Numbered from the stretch's first letter, positions 1 to 10,397 are shown. The stretch: 64,000 bases of DNA from an uncultured Paracoccaceae bacterium (GCA_958439195.1 OY288157.1:124001-188000), one strand, 5' to 3'. A program made the numbers and translations. Notes: a model not told the origin generated them from the sequence alone.

Positions 1-1050
1 GCGGGCGGCGATGTATTCGTCGCGCTGGATGCGGTCGATCTGGATGGTATTGGTCAGGCGGTCTGTCCCGCTGATGCCATAATCCGCCAGATAGGCATAG
101 TCGCTGACGGTTTCGCCGTGAAACGCCAGCCGATAGCCCTGAGGCAGACTGAACACCCCATCCGCCACAAGGTATCCGCGCATTTGGTTTGGCTGAATGT
201 CATCGCGCGCCACGGTCCCAGAGATTTCGATGGACCCCGTGTTGAACGCCTGCCGATACCGCACCTCAAGCGACTGGGAGCCATTCGTGGTGATGGTCGG
301 TGAAAAGGTAAGGTCGCGCGATGGTCCAAGCGCCACGAAATAGGGCAGGGTGACGCCGGTGCCCAGACCGGAACGGCTGGTCAGTGTCGGGCGAAGAAAG
401 CCGGTGCTGCGATCAAGCGTCGGATCGGGGATACGCAGGCGTGGAATGTAGAAGACCGGCACACCGCCAAAGCGGACCTGCGCGTGATCAAAGTAGATCT
501 GCTTTTCGGTCTGATCATGCAGAATACGCCGGGCGCGGATTTCCCACAGCGGGGTGGTGCTTCCTGCACAAATCTTGCAGCTGGATGCCACGGCATTGTC
601 CAGTTGCAGATACCGCCCTTCGCTGCGCACCATTTGTGATGCCGCCATCTGCAACTGCTGATCCAGAACCACCCGCGCGCTTTGCAGGATACCTTCGGTC
701 AGGTCGGACGACAGATCGGCCTGTGCGGCAACAATGACAGTGCTGCCTTGTTCATCGGTCAGACGGATCGGACCTTCGATCCGCAATTCATCGGTGCTTT
801 GATCAAAGATGATGCGTTGTGCGGTCATCCGGCGGCCTTCGAAGAAAACCTCGACTGCGCCTTCGGCAATCAGCTTTGAATCGGCTGCAATCTCCAACCG
901 GTCGGCAATCAGCGTGGCCGCCTCTTGCGCCATCAGCCCACCCGGTGACGCCGATCCCAGCAAAGCCGCAACCGAAAGCGCCAGCGCAAGCGGACGCAGA
1001 GCCGCGAAACGGCGCGGTTTTCGGCGGCGAAAATCAAGGCCACGCGCCAT
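1..1050 (-). CDS. lptD: LPS-assembly outer-membrane protein LptD (partial)
   Basis: This is the N-terminal 350 codons of the outer-membrane LPS translocon; the reading frame runs off the window's left edge, so the beta-barrel end is missing. The start ATG at 1050 is followed by a basic n-region, a hydrophobic stretch and an AQE-type signal cleavage site near residue 42. Next comes an OstA/LptA-like beta-jellyroll region (IADRLEIAADSKLIAEGAVE), a CKIC cysteine pair, and the start of the barrel domain (RSGLGTGVTLPYF). LptD with LptE inserts LPS into the outer leaflet and receives it from the LptA bridge. The start lies 1 bp after the lptG stop, so lptF-lptG-lptD form one operon on the minus strand. 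Identity rests on the conserved N-terminal features and the lptFG context. Confidence 0.9.
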   Translation of the reverse strand, partial: MARGLDFRRRKPRRFAALRPLALALSVAALLGSASPGGLMAQEAATLIADRLEIAADSKLIAEGAVEVFFEGRRMTAQRIIFDQSTDELRIEGPIRLTDEQGSTVIVAAQADLSSDLTEGILQSARVVLDQQLQMAASQMVRSEGRYLQLDNAVASSCKICAGSTTPLWEIRARRILHDQTEKQIYFDHAQVRFGGVPVFYIPRLRIPDPTLDRSTGFLRPTLTSRSGLGTGVTLPYFVALGPSRDLTFSPTITTNGSQSLEVRYRQAFNTGSIEISGTVARDDIQPNQMRGYLVADGVFSLPQGYRLAFHGETVSDYAYLADYGISGTDRLTNTIQIDRIQRDEYIAAR

Positions 1051-1051
1051 G

Positions 1052-2149
1052 TCAGCCATCCTCCAGATGCAGAAGAAGGCCAAGCGCCATCATGGTGGCG
1101 GCAACCGGCGGCGCCCAAGCGGCAAGTGCGACGGGGATCTGCCCGCTTTCCCCAAGAACCTGCGCAAAGTTACGCAGGAAAAAGATCGCAAATCCACTAA
1201 GCACCGCGAACAGAACCAATGTCCCGGTCTTGCCAAATCGGGCATGGCGCATGGTGAAACCTGCGGCCACCAGAACCATTGCGGCAAGCAAAAGCGGTTG
1301 GGCCAATTCCATCTGGAACCAGACCTGATGGGCACGGGCCGAAAATCCGGCGCGTTGCAAACCTGCGATATAGGAAGGAAGCGACCAGAACGGAATTGCC
1401 GAGGGCGACCCAAAGCTGTCGCGGATGCCTTCACGGGTCAGATCGGATGGCAGGGTGCTGTTGTCTGGCAGCCGTATAGAGGTCTGTTCAGGGTTGCTGG
1501 TGGTCAGATCCCACCGCTTTGCCCCTGTCAAAACCCATGCACCGGGTTCCAGACGCGCGGTTGCGGCCTCGATCCGCGCTTCTGGCAGGCCGTCGGCGTT
1601 CAGCAGCAAAAAGCTGACCCCGGAAAGCTCTGTGCCATCCTGATTGGTTTGCGCGGCCTGAATGACCGTCTGGCCCGCGCCATCGCCTTGCCGCAACCAA
1701 AGCCCGTTTTCCGACACCGACATGACGCTTGATCCGCCCTGTGTGATGTTGGCTTGCGTCGTTTCATAAAGCCGTGTCGTGGCGGCGACGAACGGGTTCA
1801 GAACCGCCACGGCAAACAGCCCGCAGATCAGTGCAGTTACAACAGGTGCAATCAGAAAGCGCAGGCCCGACCGGCCCGCCGCCCGAACCACCACCAACTC
1901 GCTTGACCGTGCCAACGCCATGAACATCGCAATCGCCGCCAGCACGACAATCAGGGGCAAGATGCGGTAAAGGCTGTCGGGGACATTCAACGCGGCAAGT
2001 TTCAGCGCCGACATCAGGCCCGCATCGCTTTGGTTCACACGGCGCAGCTGATCAATCGTGTCGATCAACAGCATGATGCCAAGGAAAACCCCCAGCACCA
2101 AAAGGAAGGATCCAAGAAACCGCCGCGCGATATAAAGGCTGAGCGTCAC
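1052..2149 (-). CDS. lptG: LPS export ABC transporter permease LptG
   Basis: This is one of the two inner-membrane permeases (LptF and LptG) that with the LptB ATPase extract LPS from the inner membrane. The protein is 365 aa: an N-terminal membrane segment beginning LSLYIARRFLGSFLLVLGVF, the YjgP/YjgQ family periplasmic beta-domain in the middle, and paired C-terminal membrane helices. I chose the GTG at 2149 because it overlaps the lptF stop in a GTGA arrangement and gives the normal family length and N-terminus. The open frame continues about 64 codons upstream but that extension is only an out-of-frame reading of lptF. Confidence 0.92.
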   Translation of the reverse strand: MTLSLYIARRFLGSFLLVLGVFLGIMLLIDTIDQLRRVNQSDAGLMSALKLAALNVPDSLYRILPLIVVLAAIAMFMALARSSELVVVRAAGRSGLRFLIAPVVTALICGLFAVAVLNPFVAATTRLYETTQANITQGGSSVMSVSENGLWLRQGDGAGQTVIQAAQTNQDGTELSGVSFLLLNADGLPEARIEAATARLEPGAWVLTGAKRWDLTTSNPEQTSIRLPDNSTLPSDLTREGIRDSFGSPSAIPFWSLPSYIAGLQRAGFSARAHQVWFQMELAQPLLLAAMVLVAAGFTMRHARFGKTGTLVLFAVLSGFAIFFLRNFAQVLGESGQIPVALAAWAPPVAATMMALGLLLHLEDG

Positions 2150-3267
2150 GCCAAAGCCCCCCGGATTCGTCGGGGACGCTGTGCCAGATAGAGCAGCATA
2201 CCCGAAATCCCCATGCCCGCCAGCGGCGCGACATAGACCGCCGGCCACAGATGCGCGTTTTGCAATGCCATTGATGCGCCGGTGGTGTTCAACAGTTGCA
2301 GGAAGATCAGGATGCCGACTGCGCCAACAATTTGACGCCACAACCCGAAACGGCTGAAAGCGCCGATCAGCAATGTGGCAAAGCCGACCAGCGCCGCAGC
2401 CGCGCTGAGGAAGGGTTGGGCCAGCCGTGTATGCACCTCTTGCAAGATCACGCTTCGGGGATAACCGGTGCGTTCCTCCAGTTCCTGCGCATTTGCCAGC
2501 AGCAACTGGGCCGTTGTCATGAAATCGGGGCGGGCCATGGTTTGCGCGCTGGCCGACATCATGGCGGACAGATCATAGGTGATGTCTTCAAACCGGGTGA
2601 CCGACAGGCTTTGCCGTGCGTCCCGCGTAAGGGTTTGGGCGACACCATCAAACATCAACAGGGTCGGCCCATTCGCACCACGCGCCAACAGCCCCCGGCG
2701 GGCGACATAGGTTGTGCGCTCGGCCTCGCTGCGTTCATCGGCCAGGAACAGATCGCGCAATTCGCCCTGCTGGGTGATTTCGCGGATATATAGTGTCATG
2801 CCCGCAGAGGGATGCATGAATTGACCTTCGGTCAGAAACCGGGCGGTGACGTTTTCGGCAAGGGCAGCTTCGCGTTCGGCCAGCATCCCGCTGCTCCACG
2901 GAACCAGAATGTTCATCAGCGCCAGGTGCAGCACCGTGACGATCCCGCCAAAATACAGAACGGGGCGCGCCAATCGAAAGGCAGAAAATCCCGTGGCCTG
3001 CATCACCACAAGTTCGCTTTCCTGGGTCAATCTGTTGGTCACATAGACCGTTGCCGCGAAGGCCGCGATCGGCAAGACCAGCCGGATCACGTTGGGCAGC
3101 ATCAATAACGACAGTTCCAGAAACACCAGCGCCGAATGGCCATCGCCAATCAGCCTGTCGAACAGGCCCACGGCACGGTTCACCCAATAGACAGACACTA
3201 GAATTAGGGCAAAGAAGCCGAACAGCGCAACAAGTTGCGACAGTAGGTATCTGTCGAATCTTGACAC
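2146..3267 (-). CDS. lptF: LPS export ABC transporter permease LptF
   Basis: Partner permease of LptG in the LptB2FG exporter. The 373-aa product starts MSRFDRYLLSQLVALFGFFA, the family's usual cytoplasmic start plus first membrane helix. It has two further helices before the periplasmic jellyroll and three helices near the C-terminus (FLSAAAALVGFATLLIGAF and following). It is the first gene of the minus-strand lptFGD operon and is divergent from pepA across a 156-bp gap that must hold both promoters. Length and topology match the YjgP family. No LptB gene is present in this window. Confidence 0.92.
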   Translation of the reverse strand: MSRFDRYLLSQLVALFGFFALILVSVYWVNRAVGLFDRLIGDGHSALVFLELSLLMLPNVIRLVLPIAAFAATVYVTNRLTQESELVVMQATGFSAFRLARPVLYFGGIVTVLHLALMNILVPWSSGMLAEREAALAENVTARFLTEGQFMHPSAGMTLYIREITQQGELRDLFLADERSEAERTTYVARRGLLARGANGPTLLMFDGVAQTLTRDARQSLSVTRFEDITYDLSAMMSASAQTMARPDFMTTAQLLLANAQELEERTGYPRSVILQEVHTRLAQPFLSAAAALVGFATLLIGAFSRFGLWRQIVGAVGILIFLQLLNTTGASMALQNAHLWPAVYVAPLAGMGISGMLLYLAQRPRRIRGALA

Positions 3268-3423
3268 TCGGACCGCGCCCCTCGTTTTTCGTTATGTTGA
3301 AACTATCGGAATTCTGCGGCGGGGAAAACTCATATCTGGTCAATTGCTGGCCGCGCAGGTAGCGTTTTGCCGATCCTCGTCGCAGCCCTACCTTTCGGGT
3401 GCAATTTCCCGGAGAATTTCGCC

Positions 3424-4896
<1,473 letters not shown>

Positions 4897-4903
4897 CGCC
4901 GCT

Positions 4904-5362
4904 ATGGGCGTCGTGATGTTCTATCACCTGACGCGATCCTCGGTTGTGGATACGCTGATGATGCTGCTGCCGCGCGCCGTGGCGCAGGGGTGGCGGGTGA
5001 TGCTGCGGGGAACGGACCCGGCGGCGCTGGCGCATCTGGACACGCATCTGTGGACGGATCAAAGCCTGCCTTTCCTGCCGCATGGCATGGAAGGCGGGCC
5101 GCATGACGCGGATCAGCCCGTGCTGATCGGACAGGGGGCAATCGTCAATGATGCCAAGGGGTTGTTCCTGATTGACGGGGCCGGGGTTACACCCGAAGAG
5201 GCCCGGCCGCTGGAACGGGTCTGGTTGTTGTTTCTGGGTGATGATCCGGCGCAACTGACCGCCGCGCGGGCCAAGTGGAAGGCGCTGACCGAGGCGGGGT
5301 TGGCGGCGCAATACTGGTCAGAGGAAGGCGGGCGCTGGGAAAAGAAGGCCGAGAAAGGTTAA
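4904..5362 (+). CDS. holC: DNA polymerase III chi subunit
   Basis: Accessory subunit of the replicative clamp-loader complex that links it to SSB. The 152-aa product has the family opening FYHLTRSSVVDTLMMLLPRA and the segment WRVMLRGTDPAALAHLDTHLW, where the conserved Asp-Leu-Trp pattern of HolC is visible. Near the C-terminus is the ending WKALTEAGLAAQYWSEEGGRW, typical of alphaproteobacterial HolC. Either ATG 4904 or ATG 4916 could be the start; neither has a strong ribosome site, which fits translational coupling to pepA 7 bp upstream. Confidence 0.9.
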   Translation: MGVVMFYHLTRSSVVDTLMMLLPRAVAQGWRVMLRGTDPAALAHLDTHLWTDQSLPFLPHGMEGGPHDADQPVLIGQGAIVNDAKGLFLIDGAGVTPEEARPLERVWLLFLGDDPAQLTAARAKWKALTEAGLAAQYWSEEGGRWEKKAEKG

Positions 5363-5379
5363 GAAACCCTTTACGGCCC

Positions 5380-5955
5380 TTAACGCCGCAGAATCATCCG
5401 GTTGCCCGCAATTTCAACGCGGTAAAGCGACAGGTATTCCATGCCGAGCAGGGAATCCGACATCTCTCCTTGATTGACCCAGGCGGAAAAATCGCGGTCG
5501 GCATAGGGACCAAGCATCACGCTGGGCAATTCAACCCGCGCGGTGCGCACAGTGCCATTGGCGGTTTGCGCGGTGCCAAGGTAGACCAGATCGTCCAGAT
5601 CAATCCCCACACGGCGCGCGTCTTGGGCAGAAAGCACCATATTGGTGGCCCCGGTATCGGCCAAGAATTGCACCGGCGTTCCGTTGATATCCAGCGTCAG
5701 GTAATAGTGGCCATCGGCGGCGCGCGGCACCTCGATCATGCCGGCATCGGACACCATCTGTTGTGGGGCAATTTCTGTGCGCAGATCGTTCCACAAACCG
5801 TAGCCTGCCATCACACCAATGAAGATCAGGCCCCAGGCGGCGGCGGTGCGCAGAGCCTGCCCCATGCGTTGGCGGTATTCGACAATGACCCAACCGCCCA
5901 CCGCCGCCAGCAGGAGGACGAGATAGAGCAGGCGGCCTGTGGTTTCGGAATCCAT
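5380..5955 (-). CDS. TIGR02281-type membrane-anchored retropepsin-like aspartic protease
   Basis: A 191-aa protein of the clan AA aspartic protease family found in alphaproteobacteria. It has two N-terminal membrane helices (about residues 9-27 and 38-55) and then a single retropepsin-like half-domain on the far side of the membrane. The catalytic motif ADTGATN carries the active-site Asp at residue 100, and a downstream SLLGMEYLSLYRVEI segment is the usual second family signature. Such single-domain proteases act as dimers. The substrate is not known. It is convergent with holC (18 bp between stops). Confidence 0.85.
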   Translation of the reverse strand: MDSETTGRLLYLVLLLAAVGGWVIVEYRQRMGQALRTAAAWGLIFIGVMAGYGLWNDLRTEIAPQQMVSDAGMIEVPRAADGHYYLTLDINGTPVQFLADTGATNMVLSAQDARRVGIDLDDLVYLGTAQTANGTVRTARVELPSVMLGPYADRDFSAWVNQGEMSDSLLGMEYLSLYRVEIAGNRMILRR

Positions 5956-6015
5956 TGGCAGGGTCTGTTCCTTGTTGCCTTGCTGATATGGGGATGTTCG
6001 GCGCGGGTGAAAGGG

Positions 6016-6633
6016 TCAGCCGATCAATCCGGTTCCCTTGACCCCGTCGATCACGAATTGCACCGACAGCGCGGCCAGCAACATGCCCAGCAGGCGCGTG
6101 ATGACAAGCGTTCCGGTGCGGCCCAAAAGCCGTTCCAGCGGCGGTGACGCAAGAAGGAACAGGAAGGTGGTCAGCAGCACCAGCGCCATCAGGGCCAGCA
6201 CGCCAAGGGTGCCGGGCCAACCCGGAGCCTCGCCCACCAGAAGAATCATGGTCGCAATCGCCCCCGGCCCGGCGATCAGCGGAATGGCCAGAGGAAAGAC
6301 GGAAGGGTCATGGTCGGCCTCGGTCTTTTGCCCTTCGCGCCTTTGGGTGCGGCGTTCGAACAGCATGTCAAGCGCGGTCAGGAACAGCAGGATGCCGCCC
6401 GCAATGCGGAAGGCAGGCATGGTGATGCCGACAAAGCCAAGGATGGATTCCCCCGCCAGGCCAAAGATCAGCAGCAGGAACCCCGCAATCAGGCAAGCCC
6501 GCAACGCAAGGCGGCGACGGTGTTCGGGCGACATGCCCTGGGTCAGTGCGATGAACAGTGGCACCAGACCGGGCGGATCGATGACCACGAACAAGGTGGC
6601 GAAAGCGGTGATGAGGAAGGCGGATTCTGGCAA
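6016..6633 (-). CDS. MarC family integral membrane protein
   Basis: A 205-aa polytopic inner-membrane protein of the MarC (UPF0056) family. About six hydrophobic segments are visible, beginning LITAFATLFVVIDPPGLVPLFIAL, whose VIDPPGLVPLF stretch is the family signature. A conserved FPLAIPLIAGPGAIATMILL segment lies mid-protein. Some relatives have been reported as amino-acid exporters but no transport role is assured for this one. It sits 60 bp downstream of nothing on its own strand except the ABC-F gene 209 bp away, and precedes the aspartic protease gene in the same direction. Confidence 0.88.
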   Translation of the reverse strand: MPESAFLITAFATLFVVIDPPGLVPLFIALTQGMSPEHRRRLALRACLIAGFLLLIFGLAGESILGFVGITMPAFRIAGGILLFLTALDMLFERRTQRREGQKTEADHDPSVFPLAIPLIAGPGAIATMILLVGEAPGWPGTLGVLALMALVLLTTFLFLLASPPLERLLGRTGTLVITRLLGMLLAALSVQFVIDGVKGTGLIG

Positions 6634-6842
6634 GGGCGTTCTCCGGTTCCCTTTAGCCTATGGCCTTTGACTGTTGCGAGCCAGTGAATCCGGCGCGCGT
6701 TCCGGCGCCATTTGCGCAGAGGCGAGCGGCTTGGTGACACCCGTGGACCGGGTAGGCGATGCCCAATCCAGGGATCAGCTTTCCCGCGCAAGTGGCCAGA
6801 GCGCAAACAGATTCCACAGTTTGGCGTGAGAGGTGCGAAGGT

Positions 6843-8696
6843 TCAGGCCGCCTCGGCCTGTTCCAGGCGGTCTTGGGCGGCGAGCCACAGGGATTCCGCC
6901 TTGTCCAAGGCTTCCATCACCTCGGCGTATTTGCGATTCCAGGTTTCCAGCTCACCAATGCGCGCGGATTCGTAAAGTTCGGGATCGGCCAGCTTTTTCG
7001 CCAGCTTGTCGCGCATATCGTTGATCTTGGCGAGGCGGTCTTCGCATTTGCGCACCTCGGCGCGCAAGGCGAGGATTTCGTCACGGCTGGCTTTCTTTGG
7101 CTTTTCAACGACTTTTGGGGTGACCTTCACCTCATCCTCGCCGGAAAGCAGCATCTTGCGATAGGCTTCCAGATCTTCGGTATAGGGGGTGACGGCACCG
7201 CCCTTGACCAGCCAAAGCCTGTCAGCCACCAAAGACAGCAGGTGCATGTCATGGCTGACAAGGATGACCGCGCCGGAATATTCGGTCAGCGCCTCAACCA
7301 GCGCCTCGCGGCTTTCCATATCAAGGTGGTTGGTAGGTTCGTCGAGGATCAGCAGGTGGGGCGCGTCGATGGTGGCCAGCAACAGGGAAAGTCGGGCTTT
7401 TTGCCCACCCGACAGCCGACCCACCACGGTTTCGGCCTGATCGGCCATCAGGCCAAAGCCTGCAAGGCGGGCGCGCAGGCGGGGTTGGCCTTCGGCGGGG
7501 CGCAGGCGTTGGATGTGTTGCAGCGGCGTTTCGTCGATGTGCAACTCATCAACCTGATGCTGGGCAAAGTAACCGATTCTTAACTTTGAGGATCGGGTAA
7601 AGCGCCCCTCAAGTGCTGGAAGTTTGCCCGCCAACAGTTTGGAAAGTGTAGACTTTCCTTCGCCATTGCGGCCCAGAAGGGCGATCCGGTCATCCTGATC
7701 CACCCGCAGCGACAGCTTTTTCAGGACGGGCGGGCCGCCGTAGCCGACGGCGACGCCTTCCATGTTGATGATCGGTGGCGACAACTCTTCGGGCGCCGGA
7801 AAGGTAAAGACCACGCGCTTGGCATCTTCAGGCGCGGTGATCGGGGTCATTTTTTCAAGCATCTTGACGCGGGATTGCGCCTGCACGGCCTTTGACGCTT
7901 TTGCCTTGAAGCGGTCAACGAAGGATTGCAAATGCGCGCGCCGCGCCTCTTGCTTTTTCGCCTCGGCCTGAAGGACGGCGCGGCGTTCGGCCATCTGTCG
8001 CGCGAACTGGTCGTAAGGCCCTGTCCAATATGTCAATTTTCGCTGATCCAAATGCAGGATGCCCTGCACGGCGCGGTTCAGAAGGCCACGGTCGTGGCTG
8101 ATGATGATGACGGTATGGGGGTATTTCTGAAGATATGCCTCCAGCCAGAGGGCGCCTTCAAGATCAAGGTAGTTGGTGGGTTCGTCCAGAAGCAGCAGAT
8201 CAGGCTGGGAAAACAGCACGCCAGCCAGCGCAACCCGCATGCGCCAACCGCCGGAAAAGGCCGAGCAGGGCATGAGTTGCTGGTCGGCATCAAAGCCTAA
8301 CCCCTTGAGAATACTGGAGGCGCGGCCTTCGGCCGACCAGGCGTCGATGTCGGCGAGGCGGGCCTGGATTTCCGCGATGCGATGGGGATCGGTGGCGGTG
8401 TGGGATTCGGCCAGCAGGGCGCTGCGTTCGGTATCGGCTTGCAGGACGGTGTCGAGGAGTGAGGTGTCCGACGATGGCACCTCTTGTGCGACACCGCCGA
8501 TGCGGGCGCGTGAGGGCAGGGTGATGGACCCGCCTTCAAGTGCAAGTTCGCCGCGTATCAGCCTGAAAAGCGTGGTCTTTCCCGTGCCGTTTCGGCCCAC
8601 GAGGCCGACCTTGTGGCCGGTGGGAATGGTGGCTGAAGCTGCCTCCAGCAAGGGGCGGCCTTCGACGGAATAGGTGATGGCGTCAATGCGTAACAT
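6843..8696 (-). CDS. ABC-F family ATPase (Uup/YheS-like)
   Basis: A 617-aa soluble protein with two ABC ATPase cassettes and no membrane segments. Walker A motifs are GRNGTGKTT (residues 34-42) and GRNGEGKST in the second half. Both halves have the LSGG-type signature (FSGGWRMRVALAGVL and LSGGQKARLSLLLA) and LLLDEPTN/LILDEPTN Walker B boxes. The linker between cassettes (ARQMAERRAVLQAEAKKQEA) is the ABC-F arm/P-site tRNA motif region, and a charged coiled coil ends the protein. ABC-F proteins act on ribosomes; this one belongs to the housekeeping Uup/YheS type rather than an obvious antibiotic-resistance type. Confidence 0.9.
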   Translation of the reverse strand: MLRIDAITYSVEGRPLLEAASATIPTGHKVGLVGRNGTGKTTLFRLIRGELALEGGSITLPSRARIGGVAQEVPSSDTSLLDTVLQADTERSALLAESHTATDPHRIAEIQARLADIDAWSAEGRASSILKGLGFDADQQLMPCSAFSGGWRMRVALAGVLFSQPDLLLLDEPTNYLDLEGALWLEAYLQKYPHTVIIISHDRGLLNRAVQGILHLDQRKLTYWTGPYDQFARQMAERRAVLQAEAKKQEARRAHLQSFVDRFKAKASKAVQAQSRVKMLEKMTPITAPEDAKRVVFTFPAPEELSPPIINMEGVAVGYGGPPVLKKLSLRVDQDDRIALLGRNGEGKSTLSKLLAGKLPALEGRFTRSSKLRIGYFAQHQVDELHIDETPLQHIQRLRPAEGQPRLRARLAGFGLMADQAETVVGRLSGGQKARLSLLLATIDAPHLLILDEPTNHLDMESREALVEALTEYSGAVILVSHDMHLLSLVADRLWLVKGGAVTPYTEDLEAYRKMLLSGEDEVKVTPKVVEKPKKASRDEILALRAEVRKCEDRLAKINDMRDKLAKKLADPELYESARIGELETWNRKYAEVMEALDKAESLWLAAQDRLEQAEAA

Positions 8697-8936
8697 GGCG
8701 CAGGGCTTGCCCTATGGGCGGGGCGGCGTCAACGGGAGGTGTCGTTATGCTGTGCAGCACGCGGTGCAGCATGGCAGTGCAGACGGGCGTATGCACGCGG
8801 CGGGCTGTGATTTAACGCTTTGGCCTGGTTCCAGATCGGCGGCGGCTTTTCATTGTTACAGGCCCATGCTAGGTGCGCCGCAGATGAATATCGTGCGCAG
8901 GGATCCCCCATGCGCCGCAGTAACGGAGACGCCACA

Positions 8937-9359
8937 ATGGCCATCGAACGCACCCTTTCCATCATCAAGCCCGACGCGACCAAGCGCAACCTGACCGGCA
9001 AGATCAACGCCAAGTTCGAGGAAGCCGGTCTGCGGATCGTCGCGCAAAAGCGCATCCACCTGACTATGGCGCAGGCTGGCCAGTTCTATGCCGAACACAA
9101 GGAGCGCGGGTTCTATGGCGAGCTGTGCGAATTCATGGCGTCCGAGCCGGTGGTCGTGCAGGTTCTGGAAGGTGAAGGCGCCATCTTGAAGAACCGCGAA
9201 GTGATGGGCGCAACCAACCCGGCCAATGCCGCCGAAGGCACGATCCGCAAGGAATTTGCCCTGTCGGTTGGCGAAAACTCGGTCCACGGGTCGGACAGCG
9301 AAGCATCCGCCGCGCGCGAGATTGCCTTCTTCTTTTCGGGACTTGAACTGGTCGGCTGA
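8937..9359 (+). CDS. ndk: Nucleoside diphosphate kinase
   Basis: Transfers the gamma-phosphate between nucleoside triphosphates and diphosphates through a phospho-histidine. The 140-aa product starts AIERTLSIIKPDATKRN, the family N-terminus. It contains the substrate-site segment MGATNPANAAEGTIRKEFA and the signature NSVHGSDS, with catalytic His at residue 117. The ATG at 8937 follows GGAGACGCCACA and gives the canonical length; the frame remains open upstream to 8820 but that stretch has no homology features. It is a stand-alone gene convergent with the TfoX-C gene. Confidence 0.96.
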   Translation: MAIERTLSIIKPDATKRNLTGKINAKFEEAGLRIVAQKRIHLTMAQAGQFYAEHKERGFYGELCEFMASEPVVVQVLEGEGAILKNREVMGATNPANAAEGTIRKEFALSVGENSVHGSDSEASAAREIAFFFSGLELVG

Positions 9360-9369
9360 TCCGACTGGA

Positions 9370-9702
9370 CTATCGGCGACGTTCCACGACGCCAAGCATA
9401 TCAAGGGCCGCTTCGAGTTCGGAGCGGCCTTTTCCTTTCATCTCGGCCTTGATCGCATCAAAGCGGACGCGCAGCGCGGCCTTTTCATCGCCCTGACAAT
9501 CGTTCCAGGGACGGCCTTGCAGACCCATGACGATGACGTAGTAGCCGATGAAATGCGGGGCCACGCCGGTGGCCAGAAGCGCGCGATAGGCCGCATCGGG
9601 GCCAAGGGCGCGGACCTCTTCTGCGCTATGGATGCCCGCCTTGGCGAAGGCGGCTTCGGTCGCGGGGCCGAGATTGGGGATGGAGGAGACCGGGCTGGGC
9701 AT
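9370..9702 (-). CDS. TfoX C-terminal domain protein
   Basis: A 110-aa protein made of a single TfoX C-terminal (helix-hairpin-helix-like) domain. The key part is SSIPNLGPATEAAFAKAGIH followed by SAEEVRALGPDAAYRALL, which matches the NLGPATEKWLxxAGI pattern of that domain. The remaining half (GVAPHFIGYYVIVMGLQGRP) is typical of the stand-alone alphaproteobacterial version. The N-terminal TfoX domain linked to competence regulation is absent, so a regulatory role in competence should not be assumed. Confidence 0.78.
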   Translation of the reverse strand: MPSPVSSIPNLGPATEAAFAKAGIHSAEEVRALGPDAAYRALLATGVAPHFIGYYVIVMGLQGRPWNDCQGDEKAALRVRFDAIKAEMKGKGRSELEAALDMLGVVERRR

Positions 9703-9718
9703 GATGGAGACCTGAAAT

Positions 9719-9752
9719 GAAACAGGGCCAGCCTAGCGGCCGGCCCTGTTTC
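9719..9752. terminator. Strong inverted repeat, likely bidirectional terminator
   Basis: An 11-bp perfect stem (GAAACAGGGCC with GGCCCTGTTTC) closes a 12-nt loop. It lies just upstream of the TfoX-C start and downstream of the small Q-rich gene on the minus strand, so its likely job is to end transcription of that gene. Only three T residues flank the stem on either side, so termination would depend mainly on stem strength. Confidence 0.6.
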
Positions 9753-9783
9753 GTTAAAGCGTCTGGCGCGGATCTGCTTGGGT

Positions 9784-9915
9784 TCAGATCGAGGCCCAGT
9801 CGCGGAAGATCGGGGTGGACCCTTGCTGTTGGGTGGACCCTTGGGATTGGTCTTGCTGTTGCGAGGGCGTGTTGCTGCCGCCCTGCTGCTGCGTTGTCGT
9901 TGGTTTCTTGGCCAT
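9784..9915 (-). CDS. Small Gln/Ser/Thr-rich hypothetical protein (43 aa)
   Basis: I do not recognise this gene. The frame encodes 43 residues starting MAKKPTTTQQQGG and ending PIFRDWASI. Eleven of 43 residues are Gln, arranged as three QQQ triplets separated by Gly/Ser/Thr-rich spacers, so the middle looks disordered, while the last nine residues look like an ordered tail. Support for translation: GGAG about 12 bp upstream of the ATG and a strong inverted repeat just after the stop. It lies between the TfoX-C gene and copZ, same strand. It could be real but uncharacterised, or a chance frame. Confidence 0.5.
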   Translation of the reverse strand: MAKKPTTTQQQGGSNTPSQQQDQSQGSTQQQGSTPIFRDWASI

Positions 9916-10100
9916 CTTTACTACTCGCTCCGGCTTTTGTTGCGACTTGCGGTTTCGTCTTGCCCTGCCTTCATCTGAGCGCGGAAAATGACCGCGACAA
10001 GATGCCGTCATGACGATTTTACGACGCGTTACCGGGGGTGTGCGACATTTGCAACAGGGTGGGCTGAATGTGGGGGGATTTCCGGCATGGATTTGCGGGA

Positions 10101-10301
10101 TCAGCCGATCCGCGTGGCGGGGAAACCCACGGCATCCAAGGCACGGATCAGGGATTCGGGGCTGGCTGTTCCGGTTGCGGTGGCGGTGCGGGCGGCAAGG
10201 TCCACGGTGATGGTGCCCGCATCGGGCAGGGTGGACAGGGTAGTTTCGACCGATGCCTTGCAATGGCCGCAGGTCATGTCGGGGATGGAGAGGGTGGTCA
10301 C
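10101..10301 (-). CDS. copZ: Copper chaperone, heavy-metal-associated domain (CopZ-like)
   Basis: A 66-aa single-domain HMA metallochaperone that delivers Cu(I), probably to the CopA pump encoded across the divergent promoter. The metal site MTCGHC gives Cys11 and Cys14, and the rest follows the ferredoxin-like HMA pattern ending LDAVGFPATRIG. I chose the GTG start at 10301 because AAAGGA lies about 9 bp upstream and it puts the metal loop at the usual distance; an ATG at 10334 lies inside the promoter region. Expression is expected from the CueR-type promoter at 10330-10360. Confidence 0.88.
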   Translation of the reverse strand: MTTLSIPDMTCGHCKASVETTLSTLPDAGTITVDLAARTATATGTASPESLIRALDAVGFPATRIG

Positions 10302-10329
10302 GGCGGTGGTCCTTTCTGTTGCTGCCATC

Positions 10330-10360
10330 CACATGGGGATTCCAGTTGCTGGAAGGTCAA
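10330..10360 (-). promoter_or_regulatory. CueR-type promoter/operator for copZ
   Basis: Read on the minus strand, TTGACC (10355-10360) is separated by 19 bp from CATGTG (10330-10335). Within the spacer is the dyad ACCTTCC-N7-GGAATCC, overlapping the -35 box. An overlong 19-bp spacer with a central dyad is the hallmark of MerR-family activated promoters, and ACCTTCC/GGAAGG half-sites are those of CueR. The -10 box is poor, and the right half-site is imperfect, so this copy should be weaker than the copA one. Confidence 0.72.
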
Positions 10361-10397
10361 GGGGGAATTGCCGCTGGAAAAGATGCCGCGGCAGGGG

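Noticed and set aside
809..1732. 307-codon plus-strand frame over lptG/lptD
   Set aside because: It crosses the lptG-lptD junction in antisense and lacks any coherent domain.
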